DNA from: Brachycybe producta | Taxonomy: Eukaryota; Arthropoda; Diplopoda; Playtdesmida; Andrognathidae | Reading direction: 5' to 3' | DNA length: 64,000 bases | Assembly (NCBI GenBank): GCA_036925085.1 | Contig: JAUPFP010000016.1 | Coordinates: 768,501 to 832,500 of the forward strand | Part shown: one piece after another, positions 35,721-48,640 of the stretch | Numbering within the stretch: position 1 is the first letter of the stretch | Layout: each line of letters begins with the position of its first letter | Program-made: the position numbers and the translations under genes | The notes under the pieces: generated by a model | The model's input: only the letters and a program-made list of their open reading frames with translations | The model's database searches: none | Told to the model about the DNA's origin: nothing

Positions 35721-35950
35721 TTTTAAGAAAACACTGAAAGTATTTTAGAAACTAGAAGAGTGAACGAATAAAGTGGATATTTTTTAAAAAATAAATGTAT
35801 GACAATTTGAAATTCTCGTTTTGTTTTGTTTTTCACTCCAAGTTGGATCAAAAATTGAAAATTATTCTAATCAAATAGCCATATAAAAAGTTTATTTTTA
35901 TGCCATTCAGTTACTCTTCCAGTATATAAAACAATTTGTTTTTCTTTGAA

Positions 35951-37552
35951 GTTGTTTTCAAGATGTAAGAAATGACGTTGTTAATAACTTAGGCCTAATC
36001 AAATTAAATTAGTTCAACTCTTAAATCGGAATTTAATTTTTTTTTTCATACAAAATAAACTAACCTCAACTTGTCATGGTTCAGATTCACAATTTTTGTT
36101 AAAATTAATAGTTAATTAAAGATTAAATTAAAAACAAAGGTTAGTTTTGTATAAAACTACTACTACTACCAGGCCTACTACAATTAAACGATACTGTAAC
36201 GTTAAGAAAAGATTACAATTTTAACCTGTCATTAATTAAAATGAAGATGGAGTTGGTGTTGGTGTTTCGTTAAGCCATAGAATTATGCAGAAAACGTCGA
36301 CTGAAAATAGAATTCCTCAAATTTAATTAATCTCTAGTCTATTTATTGGACTTTTTTTCTTTCTACTTTCTGCCAAATGAATAAGAATAGAATTATTTAA
36401 ATTGAAGAAATTCAATTTTCAGTCTGCGTTGTCTGCGTGCGAGATTCCTTTTTAAGACTGTCTTCTAATATGCAGTTTTAGAGAAAAAGCAAATATTAAA
36501 CAAAGTCAAGCTTAAAAATTCTCCATACATACTCACTAAAGAGTATTTTGTTTTGCACCTTGTCTAAAGCGTAACTTTAAAAAAATTTTTTTAAGAATTT
36601 GAAAGTCAATTTTACTGTTTTAAAAAAAGTAGAAAAGTTCTGAAAAATGTATACTTAATTGATGGTTATAACAACACAGTTAACAATAATAACATCATTA
36701 TACTCAAAAGGTACGTGACTCTCTAACAAACTAAACTAAATTTAAAAAAAAAGATTCCTCAATTACTTCGGAAATGATTAATCGCCAATAAAACATGACA
36801 CAGACACAAAAAATCAAGAACATGAAAAAGGTGTATCAATGTTAATTAACGTTCAAAATTGTTTAATTTAAAACAAACAAAAAATTAATCAAAAGTAAAT
36901 TTTACGCCATCTTCGAGGACCAGAAATTAAATTAAATTAAATTGAAATTATTTTTTTTTTTAAAAAAAAAGTACTATTATTAAGAGAAAAAGTTAAAAAA
37001 ATGTTGAAAGAATTACGATTTTATTTGATAAAATCATAATTTTATAAAGCAATTAAATTTATTATGCCATCTGCATTGACAATGCTATTCACATGCTTCA
37101 ATTTTACTTTTGTCTCTCTGCCACGGGCCTTCTTGGCTGCTGGCAAAGTATTTTTTTTCGAATTCAAGTTTAAACAAAACAAGCCAGTTATACTTTATGA
37201 CGTCATATTCAAAAACAATTGTATTTAGATTTTTAAAATGAAAATAAGCTAAATAAATATATTTTTTTAAATGTCTTCATTAACTTATTTTTATTTTTAT
37301 GAGGTTTTGAAGCAATTTCAAATTAATAATTTTCATTTTTTTACTATTTTTTTCATTATTTTGCTTCAAATTAAAAAAATAAATATGAATTTAAAACAAT
37401 GCACTTTTAGTAACTGCTAAACGTATTAAAATAATACTTTTTTTGAAACAAAAATTAAAAGTATCAGCATTATATCGACATCGACTGATTATTTTTTCGT
37501 AAAAAACTCGGCAAAATAACCGGCATATTGTCTATCCATTCAAACTGGTTCT
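35951..37552. other. Intergenic; LINE tail fragment only
   Basis: At 37075-37150 CTCTGCCACGGGCCTTCTTG and GCTGCTGGCAAAGTA match the LINE tail at 20220-20260. Otherwise AT-rich with no gene. Confidence 0.4.
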
Positions 37553-37870
37553 ACCCTAATACCTTGTACACACATGTGTTAAATGAATTCAAATTTAATA
37601 TGTTTAGGTGAATTATACGGAATCCAGTTAAGGACATGAACCCAAATAACAAATTGACTTTATTATTAATATTTTAAAATGAAATACTAAATCAATATTT
37701 TGTCAATAGTTTAATTAGTTATATTTAAGTAATAACTCAATATTTTGAGATTATTAAAATGAATAAATTGAATTCGACATATTGTTTGTTTGTCCTTCAC
37801 AGAGGGCTCTGTAGACCGCGTTTATTATGTAAATGCATTTAAATTATCAGGTGTGTACTAGGTATAACGA
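37553..37870 (+). repeat. Three-copy dispersed repeat B (plus copy)
   Basis: Begins TACCTTGTACACACATGTGT and ends with AGGTGTGTACTAGGTATAAC; collinear with 60763-61075. Confidence 0.7.
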
Positions 37871-38038
37871 ATCCCAACCTAAGTTCATAATTTAGTTTAC
37901 GGGTTTGACTGTAACACAAATAAATAAATTCAATTCATAGAAAAATGCAGTTGATGCCAAAAAGTAAAGTACGGAGAGAAAAAAAAAAGGAGGAGGAGAC
38001 CAAAAAAAAAACACCCACATCTTTCACTTTTTTATATT

Positions 38039-38074
<36 letters not shown>

Positions 38075-40440
38075 TTTGAGACCAAATAAAGAAGAAAAAG
38101 AATCACATTCACACAAATGGGATGGATTCTCTCTCTCTTTTTTTTTCTTTCTTACTCTTATTTTTTCTGCTTACAAAGATGATGAATGAAAAGGAAAAAA
38201 AAAGATATATCTAACACATAAGCAATAATATATAGTGACAATCTATCTCCGCCCTAAAGATATGGCCACTATATATTTCAATACTAGATCTCTCGCTCTC
38301 TCTCTCTCTCTCTTTCTCTCTCTTTCGTTCTCTCTCTCTCTTTCGTTCTCTCTCTCTCTCTCTCTCAACTCGAATATATAAAGCAATAATAATATAAATC
38401 TTTTTTTTTCAGCGGGTGGTTGTTTGAATGGTTGGCTGGTAGCCCATTCCGAGGATTCCTTCTTTCTTTTTTTTGTGTGTGTGTGTGTATTATTGCATGG
38501 TCCGTCATGCATCATAAACTGATCTAAACTTTTAAAATGAAACAGAAAGACAGAGAGAAATAGAAGAGAAAAAGAAGAAAAAAAAAACATTAGATGAAAC
38601 CATGAATATATTTTATTAGAAATCTGCGCATTTTTTGTCACTGTAAAATTTTTTAAGAATTTTTTTTCAAGATTTGGGTTTTACATTGAAAATTTTTAGT
38701 TTTTATGAAGAAAAAAAGCATTTATTTCTTTTATGCATAAAAAAATATCTAAGTTTTCAACAAAATATATTTGTTCACCCTAATAGAAGGCAATCACTGC
38801 AAGCAGTAACTAAAACGTTTTCATTTTAAAGTGTGTCCCGATCACCAAATTACTGCTATCAGCAATTTCAATGTCATTTATTTTTTCAACGAGGCCCCTA
38901 ACGGCAGGCAATCACTGCAAACAACATTTTTGGTCCTTTTTTCCTTAATACAGACTACTCTCATAGGGTAAAACTATTTTGTTAAGTATAGTTATTATTT
39001 TTGATGATAAATATGTCACTAGAACCCTAAATATTTTTTCTCTCATTTTGAAAACAACATCTTAAAAAACTTAAAACTTTTTTTAAGAAACTAGAAAAGT
39101 AAAAGATATGAAGAGAATTATCACGTTGATATCTTCAAAAACAAATTTTAATATGAAGTTGAAAAAAAAATGAAAGTTAGTACACTTTTCAACATGTTAA
39201 AAACAAAAATCAATAAATTAAAATTGCCATAAAAATTTCATTTTTTTTTAAAAAAATATATCAACATGAAAATATCTATAAGAGCCATTCCACACTAATT
39301 CACCCAAAATTTCAAATTCTGTTGCTTGATCATCACAGATGTTAATGTAAAAAAAAATCATAACACAACTAGAACATAAAAAATACTCTAACTTTTTTTG
39401 TTTTTAAATCGGGCCATAATTTTTGGAGAATTGGTCTTTCGAAGTTTCACTGTTTTGCTGAAAACGATGCAAATTCAAAAAATGCTAACTCCAAAACTAC
39501 TAAAGATAAAACAATGATTAATAGCTCAAAATAAACGTCTTAACCGTGGGAAGAAAAGAGTACTTAATCATCTTTTCAATATTTTAAAATTTAGGGTGTC
39601 AAATTACATGTTCAATTTTTATCATTTTGGTCAAATTTGAACCCGCTTTAGGCCGTGTTGAGGTCAAAAGTCAGAGTTCATATTTTTTTGAAGCGATGCA
39701 CTTGGGTCTACTATAGTATGTGGCACTATTACTTTAATTGAACTATGACTGCAACATAATAAAAAAATTAGCCAAAACTTCGAAAAATCCAATTTGGGTG
39801 ACCTTTGATCCCGATTTTCGCCCTGTGGTGGTTCACCTACAAAAAAACTAATTATGCTGTGTGAAAGTTCATTACATTTCCTTTCCATTGATGTAAAAAC
39901 CACAAATGACATTTTGCAGGTGAAGCAGTGATGGTTTTTTAAAGTTTGAAAAATATTTTGACCCTTTAATATAAATTGTTACAAAAAACATGTGCATTAA
40001 ACAAATTAAAAAACCTGTAGATTACATGTTTCACATTTACAGATTGTATATTTCTCCTATTTTAACCCACTTCCCCATAATGACCTAGAGAACTGAAATT
40101 TTATATAGGACAGCCTCTACTAGTGCGACCTGTTAATTGGTCACATGTCCAGGATCAGCCGTTGTAGGAGGGTAATTTAAATAACGTTCAAAATTTTAAA
40201 AAAATACACTCCTGTAGTCCCAAAAAAACATGTCTTAGTAGAAATAAAAGCTTGTACCAATTGTTTGTATAGATAAATTTTGATATGTTATTAAAGAATC
40301 ACCTTAATTTTCAAATGTGTACCTCTAATAGTTTTTAGAATTTGTAACCTAACTGTATCTTGATAATAATAGACTTGGGTTTATTTCTAGGACAGAATAC
40401 AAATTTATTATAAATATGCTTTCCTATTTATTATTTGCAG
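37871..40440. other. Region upstream of the large exon
   Basis: CT microsatellites at 38041-38070 and 38285-38366, two copies of the AGGCAATCACTGC motif (38788, 38906), a decayed foldback A at about 39060-39290, then AT-rich DNA. A first exon for the gene at 40441 could lie here or further upstream, but I could not identify one. Confidence 0.4.
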
Positions 40441-41700
40441 ATCCATTTGAAAGCCTTCATCAAACTACATTGTTTCAACCAATAACTATGTTTGAAGTGA
40501 CCAGTTGTTCGTATCATGTAGGTGACTTAAAACGTCGCCTTCAACAAAGTGCTGGAACTACTGTGGTCCCAACAGCAAATACGTGTCCTTCTCTTCACGG
40601 ACTCGGACTGGGCTTAAATCATCATCATCATCATCACCATCACACCGGACGTCTAACAGGCCCTAACAATACAATTCCAATATTACAATCTCCTGGAATT
40701 TCATCAACCCAACGAACAAGTGGAACACCAACGACAATATCTACATCAACGTCTGCATCATCATCGCCGCCGCCACCGCATCAATCGACAGGTTCTCCGT
40801 CACACATTCAGGTTAAACTTGAAGATTGTAATCGCGGAATGAGTTTGGGTATGACAGCCAACGACGGTAGCAGCATCAACGGTGGACTTCTGATGAGTGA
40901 AAGTGGGATTCCAGGAATACCTGGTCTCGAAGATTGGAGTGGTGGAGGTAGTGGTGTGGTCGGCGGCGGTGGCAGCGGCGGAGGTGGTGGAGGTTGCGCC
41001 TATCGACTCAGCTGCAGTGCCGCAGCTGCTGGACTCGGTCCAACCAACATTAACGTTGAATTATCGTCCAGTCGACCTCCACCTTGTTCTCCTTTTCACC
41101 ACCACCACCTCCATCATATGCATCATCACCATGCGCACATGGGAGGCGATGGCGGAACGACAACCACCGGAATGTCATCACCATCGATGTCCTCCACTTG
41201 CACATCGGTCACCAATGGACACAATGGCATTCCACATCATAATACCTCCACCACACGCATTAAACATCATTCGACCACTCTTGACGCTGCTCCCAGTGTT
41301 TATTTATCCGTCTCGGCTGCTGTGGTAAGTGCATCACCCGTCTCGAAACCACCACCCAATTCGACATCGGACGCATGTGTTTTTGTGACTGAACGGTACC
41401 ATCATGGTCCAAGCGCCTTTACCACCTGCTTAAATGCAGCAGTACCAGGAGGAAATGGAGTTTCATCTTCCTCTTCCGCCTCATCTGCCTCGTCCACCTC
41501 CTCGTCATCGGCTGAAAATAATAAACATTCTTCGTCTTCAGCATCCTCTCATGGTAATAATGGACTTCACCACCATCAAGGTGCAAATAATGGCGGAGGA
41601 GGAGGAGGAGGAGGAGGTGGAGGAGGAGGGTCATCCTTATACAGGACATCATCTGACATCTCATCTAGAGATAAACAAAGACATTCATTGTCCAACTCCA
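40441..41700 (+). CDS. Large exon of an unidentified His/Ser/Gly-rich, probably nuclear, protein
   Basis: A 1260-nt open exon lies between the acceptor ttatttgcag and the strong donor TCCA|GTAAGT. It enters after one base of a split codon and leaves with one base. Either an upstream exon supplies the start, or translation begins at the internal Met at 40488 (MFEVTSCSYHVGDLKRRLQQ), about 404 codons in this exon. The protein is low complexity: an eight-His run near the start, SSPPPPH, a VKLED stretch (40812-40823 matches the SUMOylation consensus), a Gly-rich block, a second His/Met-rich block, a long Ser block, a run of 13 Gly, and a conserved-looking end SLYRTSSDISSRDKQRHSLS. Such composition is typical of disordered parts of developmental transcription factors. 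No DNA-binding domain is visible, so I do not name it. Confidence is high that it codes, low on function. Confidence 0.75.
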
Positions 41701-42758
41701 GTAAGTCAATTTTCAAACTCAATATGTTAGAAAATTCTGCTATCCAGAAAAATCAACAATTTGTTTTACAGCTAGTCTCAGAATACAGGCCTTTCATTTC
41801 AATTGATTGTGAAGTCAAAGTTAGTGTTAAACTCATCAACTTTTATAGGAAATTTTCTATTAAAAGTTCATAAGTTTAGCACTGACCTTTGACTTAGCAG
41901 TCATTATGAATACGACTTTACAACCTTCAGGTCAAATTGTCTTATTCGGTCAATTAGTAATGGGCCTGTCACCCATTATTTGTCTTGAAATTTGTACATC
42001 GAGGCTAGCAATATAGGCAGATTATCCCATATAATTTATTAAAAAATCCCTATAGATCTCAAATTAATTAACCTTGATATAAAAGCAAATACAGTCAGAG
42101 ATTGAAAATTATTTCCCAAAAAGTTTGTGTAAATAAATGTAAATATAGATGTAAATGTTGCGTTTTAACATCCAAAAATAAATAAATAAATAAATATATG
42201 ACTTTAAATAAACCATGATTCAGCCAATATAATAATAATAATAATAATAATCCGAATTCTGTTCTAGAGACTTAATGCTGTTCATTTATCCCTTCGTATT
42301 TAGATAGAAGAAGAAAGAAAAAAAAAAAACGAAAACACGCATTAAATTCAGACTCAATTAGATCTCCACCCAACGTCAAATATAATTAATGAGAAAATTA
42401 TTGCTTTAAAAGACACAATTGCGTGACGTAGACAAGAATTGTACACAAACACACATAGAAAAAGAAACAAGAGGACACCATTGTTACAATCCATAGAGAA
42501 GAACAATTATCTTTAAATAGGTTCGTTTGCTCTCTGTGTAATGTGTTCAATAAAAAAAAATTCTGCGTTTGTTTCTCTATGTATTTACTTTTTCAGATGG
42601 GTGCATTTCAGAACCTTTTCAGGATGTATTTTACTAATGATACTCCTACTAATTACGAGCGTATTTTACTTAGTTTCACTCTTGTCGCTCTCACTTTACA
42701 GGAACCACACTTCTACTAAAGTTTTCAAATGTAACCTGAATAATTTCATAGAACTATT

Positions 42759-43246
42759 CAGTGGCGTATAGCTACGGAGAGCGGAACAGACTAATCGTAG
42801 GTCACTAGGTGACCTACACTTCAGAACTGTAGGTCACTCAGTGATCTACACTTTAGAACTATTTTAAATCTCGGTTATTAGGTGGAGTTACGTTAAATTA
42901 AGATTGTTGCAGGTGGTTTGGTTGGCACAGTCCTCCAGAACGTAATGTGTAGGTCACTGAGTGACCCACAGTTCATACGTAAAAGTGTAGGTCACTGAGT
43001 GACCCACAGTTCTTCTCCAAATAGCTATCTGAAAGTGTAGGTCACCTAATAGTCCACGATTAGTCTGTCCGACGGAGAGCAACGAGAGCAGTTTGCTCGC
43101 GACGCCAGTATCGAAAAGGTTGCCTTCAGGTCCCTCGATTGAAAAACCCAATTTTTTGGTAACGAATTACAATTGCGAAAAATATTTTTTTGGGGAGAAA
43201 CTCATGATTTTTTTCTCACGATGCCAAAAATCTAGCCACGCCACTG
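42759..43246. mobile_element. hAT-like element carrying five GTAGGTCAC palindromes
   Basis: Ends CAGTGGCGTATAGCTACGG and complement CTAGCCACGCCACTG. Five units of the form GTAGGTCACTGAGTGACCCAC sit near both ends (42797, 42829, 42949, 42986, 43037). No target duplication was found. Confidence 0.6.
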
Positions 43247-43278
43247 GCTAGCAGCCCTGCAATAGCTCCAGTGCTAAT

Positions 43279-43650
43279 GCAGGGCCGACCTCGTCCATTA
43301 AGAAAAACTTAGGTGTTCGCCTAAAGCGCAAACGTCTCGGGGGGGGGGGGGGGGGCGCATTTAAAAAAAATGTTATTTTTTTAGAGTTTAATTTAAACAG
43401 AAACATATAAATTAAACGATTACGAATTTTAATTCTTACTAAAAAAATAATTAAGCCAGTAATAAAGTAGAAATAATTTACCTTATGTACTATTTTTATT
43501 TTTTGTCTGATGGATAGGTATGCTTGTTTTTAGAATAAGTAGACAGATGGATGGTACAAGAATACAACCAGGAATACAATCTAAGGCGCAGAAGCGCACA
43601 TTTTAAACCTTGCCTAGGGCGCATGAAACACCTGAGCAAGCCCTGAGCTA
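43279..43650. mobile_element. Element with GCAGGGC terminal repeats and a long G run
   Basis: GCAGGGCCGACCTC at the left and CTTGCCTAGGGCGCATGAAA then GAGCAAGCCCTG at the right are inverted relatives; a run of about 18 G lies inside at about 43339. Confidence 0.45.
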
Positions 43651-46600
43651 TTGTACACTTTAGTGTGTTCTCGAATGCACCTTACATTTGTAAATGTGTA
43701 TACCAACACCATGTGTTAATATGTAGGTACGTAAAAGGGTGTTTACATTTCTATATGTTACTGTCAATCCGCAAATTGCCTAGACAATCTGTAAAACCAC
43801 CAACCTGCTAGTGAATCTGCAAAATTCAACACTAGTTGTTTGGTTGTTTTGCAGATTGACTGATTTCGTAGATTGTCAGTAACATATATAGATGTGTGTG
43901 TGTGAATGATTTTTTTTTAAATCCATTCATCATGCCTCTTAGAAAAAGGGAAAAAACAAACTAAAGCTTAATATTGAATGAATTAGTGGTCACAATGCCA
44001 TAAACGTGATGTTTCCACGCTACTTTTCAAAGTAATTAACGCTTTGTAGAATCCAAAAAGCTAAAAAAAATACACAACAAATAATCGTGATGTCATTTAT
44101 GAATTAGACTCTTGCATCCTTTTAAATAACCACATGTATAAGCGACCTATTCAAACATATTAAATTGATGTCTTTAGCTTAGTGGCGAAGCTAAGTTATT
44201 GACGCCCGGGAGCAAAAACAAACCCCTCCCTCCAATTTTGTTTAAATATAAATTCATAAGTAAACAAAAAAATTGCGTTTTTCAGTTGCAGAACCTGGTT
44301 AGAGGCTAGAATTTAAAGATGAAACTAGCATCTATTGTAGTCTTATAGAAGTGCATTTTTTTCTGGTTGCCTTACAAATTAATAACTCTCTAATTAATAC
44401 TCTTTTAACATTGCGCCCCCAGTTCTCCTGCGCCCTGTCCCCACAGTTGCGGTGGCTGCGGGCTCTCCACTACTCTCCTGTTTTAGTTAAGTACTATATA
44501 TTTGATGCTTACAAATGACTTTTTTTTTACCAAAATACACAAAATAAAGCCATAGTCGTGTTCAGTTTCTAAGCGCTTTTGAAAAGCGGGTATAGATGAG
44601 GCCCAAATTCGTGTCACAATTTCATGAAAAGCAAAAATGTAACTGTTCACTACCAGCACACAAAAAAAGTTATTGGCCTATTTTTGTCATAAATGGCGTC
44701 TCGTAGGCCTCCTCAAGTCATTTCAAACAAAAACGTCGCTACATAAAAAAAATGTTATGTTAATTTTGCACAACTCTAAATCAAAAATGGAATTTTATAT
44801 TTAATCGCCTGACAAAAAAAAACCTAGAATGAAATTTGTTCTTGATGTTGTAAAAAAAAAAAATAAACATATGAATACAAGAAGTAAATGTTCAACATTC
44901 AATAAGTTTCATCAAATTTAAAATTCCAACAACAACAACAAAAAATAAATAATCCTATTTCGCATACATTAATTTCCATAGAGATGTGTAAATATACGTA
45001 TAGACTTAATATGAAAAACCTATTCTCCAAATCCATTTTGCTTGCTGTCCCAACCATTAAAATCATCATCATCATCTATCCAATTTATACACATCTAATA
45101 ATTCCTCCTCCTCATCAATCCACCCATTTCTTCCATTTTTTTTTGTACTCTTCTGTATAAACAAACGAACCACACGAATTGATAAATTGTTGCCTTGCTA
45201 CCAGTCATAATTCAAAGCAAAGTGTTTCCGGTGCCTTTACGTTATTTTATTTTTTTTTTTACAAAGTGTATAGTAGGCCTATATATAGTTCAAACTGTGT
45301 ATGTTGCCTATATTATGGATACATCATATTAAATGCGTTCAAAACACGGCAACATAAGACTCAAAAAAATATATAAACTTTTTTTCTATATCTGTACAAT
45401 TAATGTACAATGCCCTATGTAATGGAACAAACCCCGGTTCTAATATACATGATACATGTGACAACATATACATTATTAACTTTCATTATACAAACAATCA
45501 TATTGTGCACCTGCTTCCTATAAATACATTGAGGCCTACGTATATTAAAAGTAACATTTACGTGCATTTCCAATATTAGAAATGTATACATAGAGGACCT
45601 TTATGTAATGTAGGGGACCTATAATCATATATAATGCACGCCTTTATGCGTGATAGACGGTCAGTTTATTATATTTGCTTCAGACTGACACCATTTCTTT
45701 ATATATGTATAATATATACATCGAATGGTTTAAACTCGGAGTATACAAAATGAGCGAAAAAACGATTAAAACAGAACAGCTCAGCTCAGCTCCATCGACT
45801 ACCAGTGGCGATTTTCGTTCTAAGCGCGCGCCTAGGGCTCGCAATTTTTAGGGGCCACAAAAAATGAAAACCTTATTTCAGAATATACAGTAGATACAAA
45901 AAATTGCCAAAATCTCACGAACAATATAGGGGCCTCAACAGATATAAACTCACCACTTATTACTTAAGGGCCCTTTCGCCCACAGACAACTTTTTTACCA
46001 CTTTTCGACTGCAAAATGAAGCTGGTTTGTCACGAAAACTTTGAGTCTTTTTTTTTTTTCAATAAAAAAATGCATTGCAACCACAGCCCAACCACCTTCG
46101 ATTTCATTTACTGCCTTTAAAAAGTAGGCCTATGTCTTTTTTCAATCAAAATTAGTTTAAATTCTATGTTAATTTTAAGTTTACTTTATTCAAAAATGAA
46201 GCAGTTCTTTATAGCTTCTAAATAATCAGCAATTTTTTTCGGCTTTAAGGTTAGACTGCATATTATTTCACTTTAAAAGCATAGCTTTGCGTTGCTTTTA
46301 TAGTATATGTATAACTACAGTATCATAATTGTGATTTCCAACGGATTTTTTATAAACAAACAAGCTGTGGTTGTGCTTAACTTTCTACAACTTCTATTTT
46401 GGTTTAATATTTGCAGCATAAAAACTGAAATAATTTTAAGACAGAAAATCTTCCTGTCATTCTCTTGCTCATTTGCAAAGAGAGAATTCATAAAAATAGA
46501 TGCAGCCTACATTATGTGGAAAACGAACTTTTGCATCCATTTAGGGTCCTTTTGATAAAACAGCACAGATAGGGACAATAGAATACATAAACCTATTATA

Positions 46601-46732
46601 CATGTCTACATACTGTACATGTGCATGCACAGCATATATAATGCAATGACGGATGCGTCATTTTGACATTTGCATGAAACAAAGTTGGTTTTTGATTTTA
46701 ATGAGGTCTCTCTCATTGAACGACTGTAATAG

Positions 46733-46735
<3 letters not shown>
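43651..46735. other. Intronic, no exon recognised
   Basis: AT-rich, with GC-richer repeat remnants near 44180-44480 and 45805-45860 that look like decayed transposon ends. Confidence 0.4.

Positions 46736-46763
<28 letters not shown>
46736..46763. repeat. AC microsatellite
   Basis: An uninterrupted (AC)n run. Confidence 0.9.
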
Positions 46764-46765
<2 letters not shown>

Positions 46766-47931
46766 AGGAGTTCTACATCAAAAATCAAAGATGAATGGCA
46801 GCCATCTTGTTTCTAGAAAAAATATATCTAAAACAAGACACGTGTCGTCACGCCCGACGAACGTGCACAACAATATGGTGCAACTTGCTTTCAATATCCA
46901 CTCTCGCGATTCTTGCTCTTTTTTTTTTAACTGCAATCAACCAAAACGTGCCACCAACCTAAAAAGAACAAGGAAATCCGGTTTCTAGCTCTGTCTTAAA
47001 GGACCCTTTCTTTTCTGTTCGCTCATATATATATAGACCTACATTAAATGCATTCAAAATAAGATTTTTCCCTCTAACCAATGACTATGATACATACATT
47101 AGGGTCCCATGCAACAAGGAGCCTAATCATCAAAATTCATCGAGGTCGATGATCATCATATTGACCCCAGTTATGGATGTTAACATAAAATCATGATGAC
47201 GCCATTCAACCAAAAATGCTCGTTATTTTTAAATTATATTCAAAATAAAATTGTCTAGTAAAACTACTGAAAATCTAGGCCTAAACGTAATATAAATTCT
47301 GCAAAATTTGCTATTTGAATTACAATTAATGGATGTAAATTCATAATTTAAGTTGTCATAATAATTAGCATGTTACAAGTCAAAACGACTAAACATTCCG
47401 CACCTTAACAAATGCAGTTTCCAAACTCAAAAATGTTCTACAAAGTCAATCTGATTAATTTCAGCACATTAATGTTATTTTTCCCCCTCTATAAAATAAG
47501 GATGTTTTACTAACAGCTCATTTTTAAACTCTAGTTATTCTGCTTTTTTTTTTAGAAACAACACTATAAGGAAAAATTTTAATTATGTAAACGCCTAGAG
47601 CTCAACAAATTATTTCTAGTAAATATTTCTGAAATGAAAACTAAAAAGTTCTATTCCTAATGTTTTCCCTGAAGCTCAACAAAACCTCTAAAATGAAAAT
47701 TCTGAAATAATGAACGCCATCTATAGTGAAAGTATGTGGTGAGCCATCTTAAATAAGAATTTTGCAATGCATTTTCACATGGTCACACTGCCACAGTGCT
47801 GATAGTTTTTAGAGTTTTCTCTTTTCAGAACTCTGAAATAATGTTAAAAACATTATTTCAGAATCTTCTGAAAAGGTCAGGTTTTTAGAAGAAAAAAGTT
47901 CTAAAAGCCATCATCATTTCAGAAGGTTTTA
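46764..47931. other. Intronic, no exon recognised
   Basis: A moderately GC-rich stretch at 46780-46920 is followed by AT-rich DNA and a possible foldback A fragment at about 47500-47560. Confidence 0.35.
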
Positions 47932-48359
47932 TTGAGGTGTAGGGCTGCAAGATTTGTAAAGGGACGGTATGCGTATACTGACAGCGTATCGTCTATGCTC
48001 CAAGAGCTAGAATGGGAATCATTAGCAGGCCGAAGAAATGAGCAAAAGCTCGCTCTTCTGGGACGTTTGCTGTCTTGTGATAACATTACCCTGCTTAATG
48101 GTTTACTAACTAGAAATCCTCATAAAGGTAGATTTGGGCATTCAAAGACTTTCAAAGAATTAATGGCTAGGACTGATGCATGGAATATGGAATTCTCTTC
48201 CTGTGAATAGTTCTTTGTTAGGACGATTTCAATTTCATGATGATGTCTTATTTTTAAATAATGACAATCAGTCGTGATTGGGAGCAATCCCTCCCTGCCA
48301 CATGGCTTTCGAGCTGATTGCAGGTGTACTTAATTGAATTGAATTGAATTGAATTGAGC
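47932..48359 (+). mobile_element. 5'-truncated LINE (CR1/L2/jockey-like), plus copy
   Basis: Encodes CRAARFVKGRYAYTDSVSS, then LEWESLAGRRNEQKLALLGR and ARTDAWN, the C-terminal region of a non-LTR reverse transcriptase. A small deletion and frameshift remove the aromatic FFP stretch and put WNSLPVNSSLLGRFQF in another frame. It ends with a TTGAA tandem tail (48332-48358). Same family as 32690-33150; inactive. Confidence 0.75.
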
Positions 48360-48419
48360 TCTAGGAAGGCCTTTAGTATAACTCACTCGAATGTTAACTA
48401 ACTCACCTAATACTGGTTC

Positions 48420-48640
48420 ATGTTGATACCTTTAAAAATAAACTTTTTCTAAATAAAAGTTAAAAATAGGCCTACTATCTTCATAAAGTTGGGTCATTTT
48501 CAAGTAAACATAAAAGCTTATTTTGAAAGATATCAACATGAAAGTATCCTCAATTAATTGAGCTAACATTTCTAGTTCATAAAACACTTAAATTTCTCTT
48601 AACCTTTTTCCTAAAAGATAGATTACTAATCAGAGCATAA
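48420..48640. mobile_element. Foldback family A, copy
   Basis: CATGTTGATACCTTTAAAAA at the left and GAAAGATATCAACATGAAAG at the right are the inner arms; the outer left arm is missing. Confidence 0.55.

Noticed and set aside
38243-38641. 132-residue Arg/Glu-rich minus-strand frame
   Set aside because: Driven by CT microsatellites; no other coding character.
40897-41730. Other-frame and opposite-strand open frames inside the large exon
   Set aside because: Shadows of trinucleotide-rich coding sequence; only the frame flanked by matching splice sites is kept.
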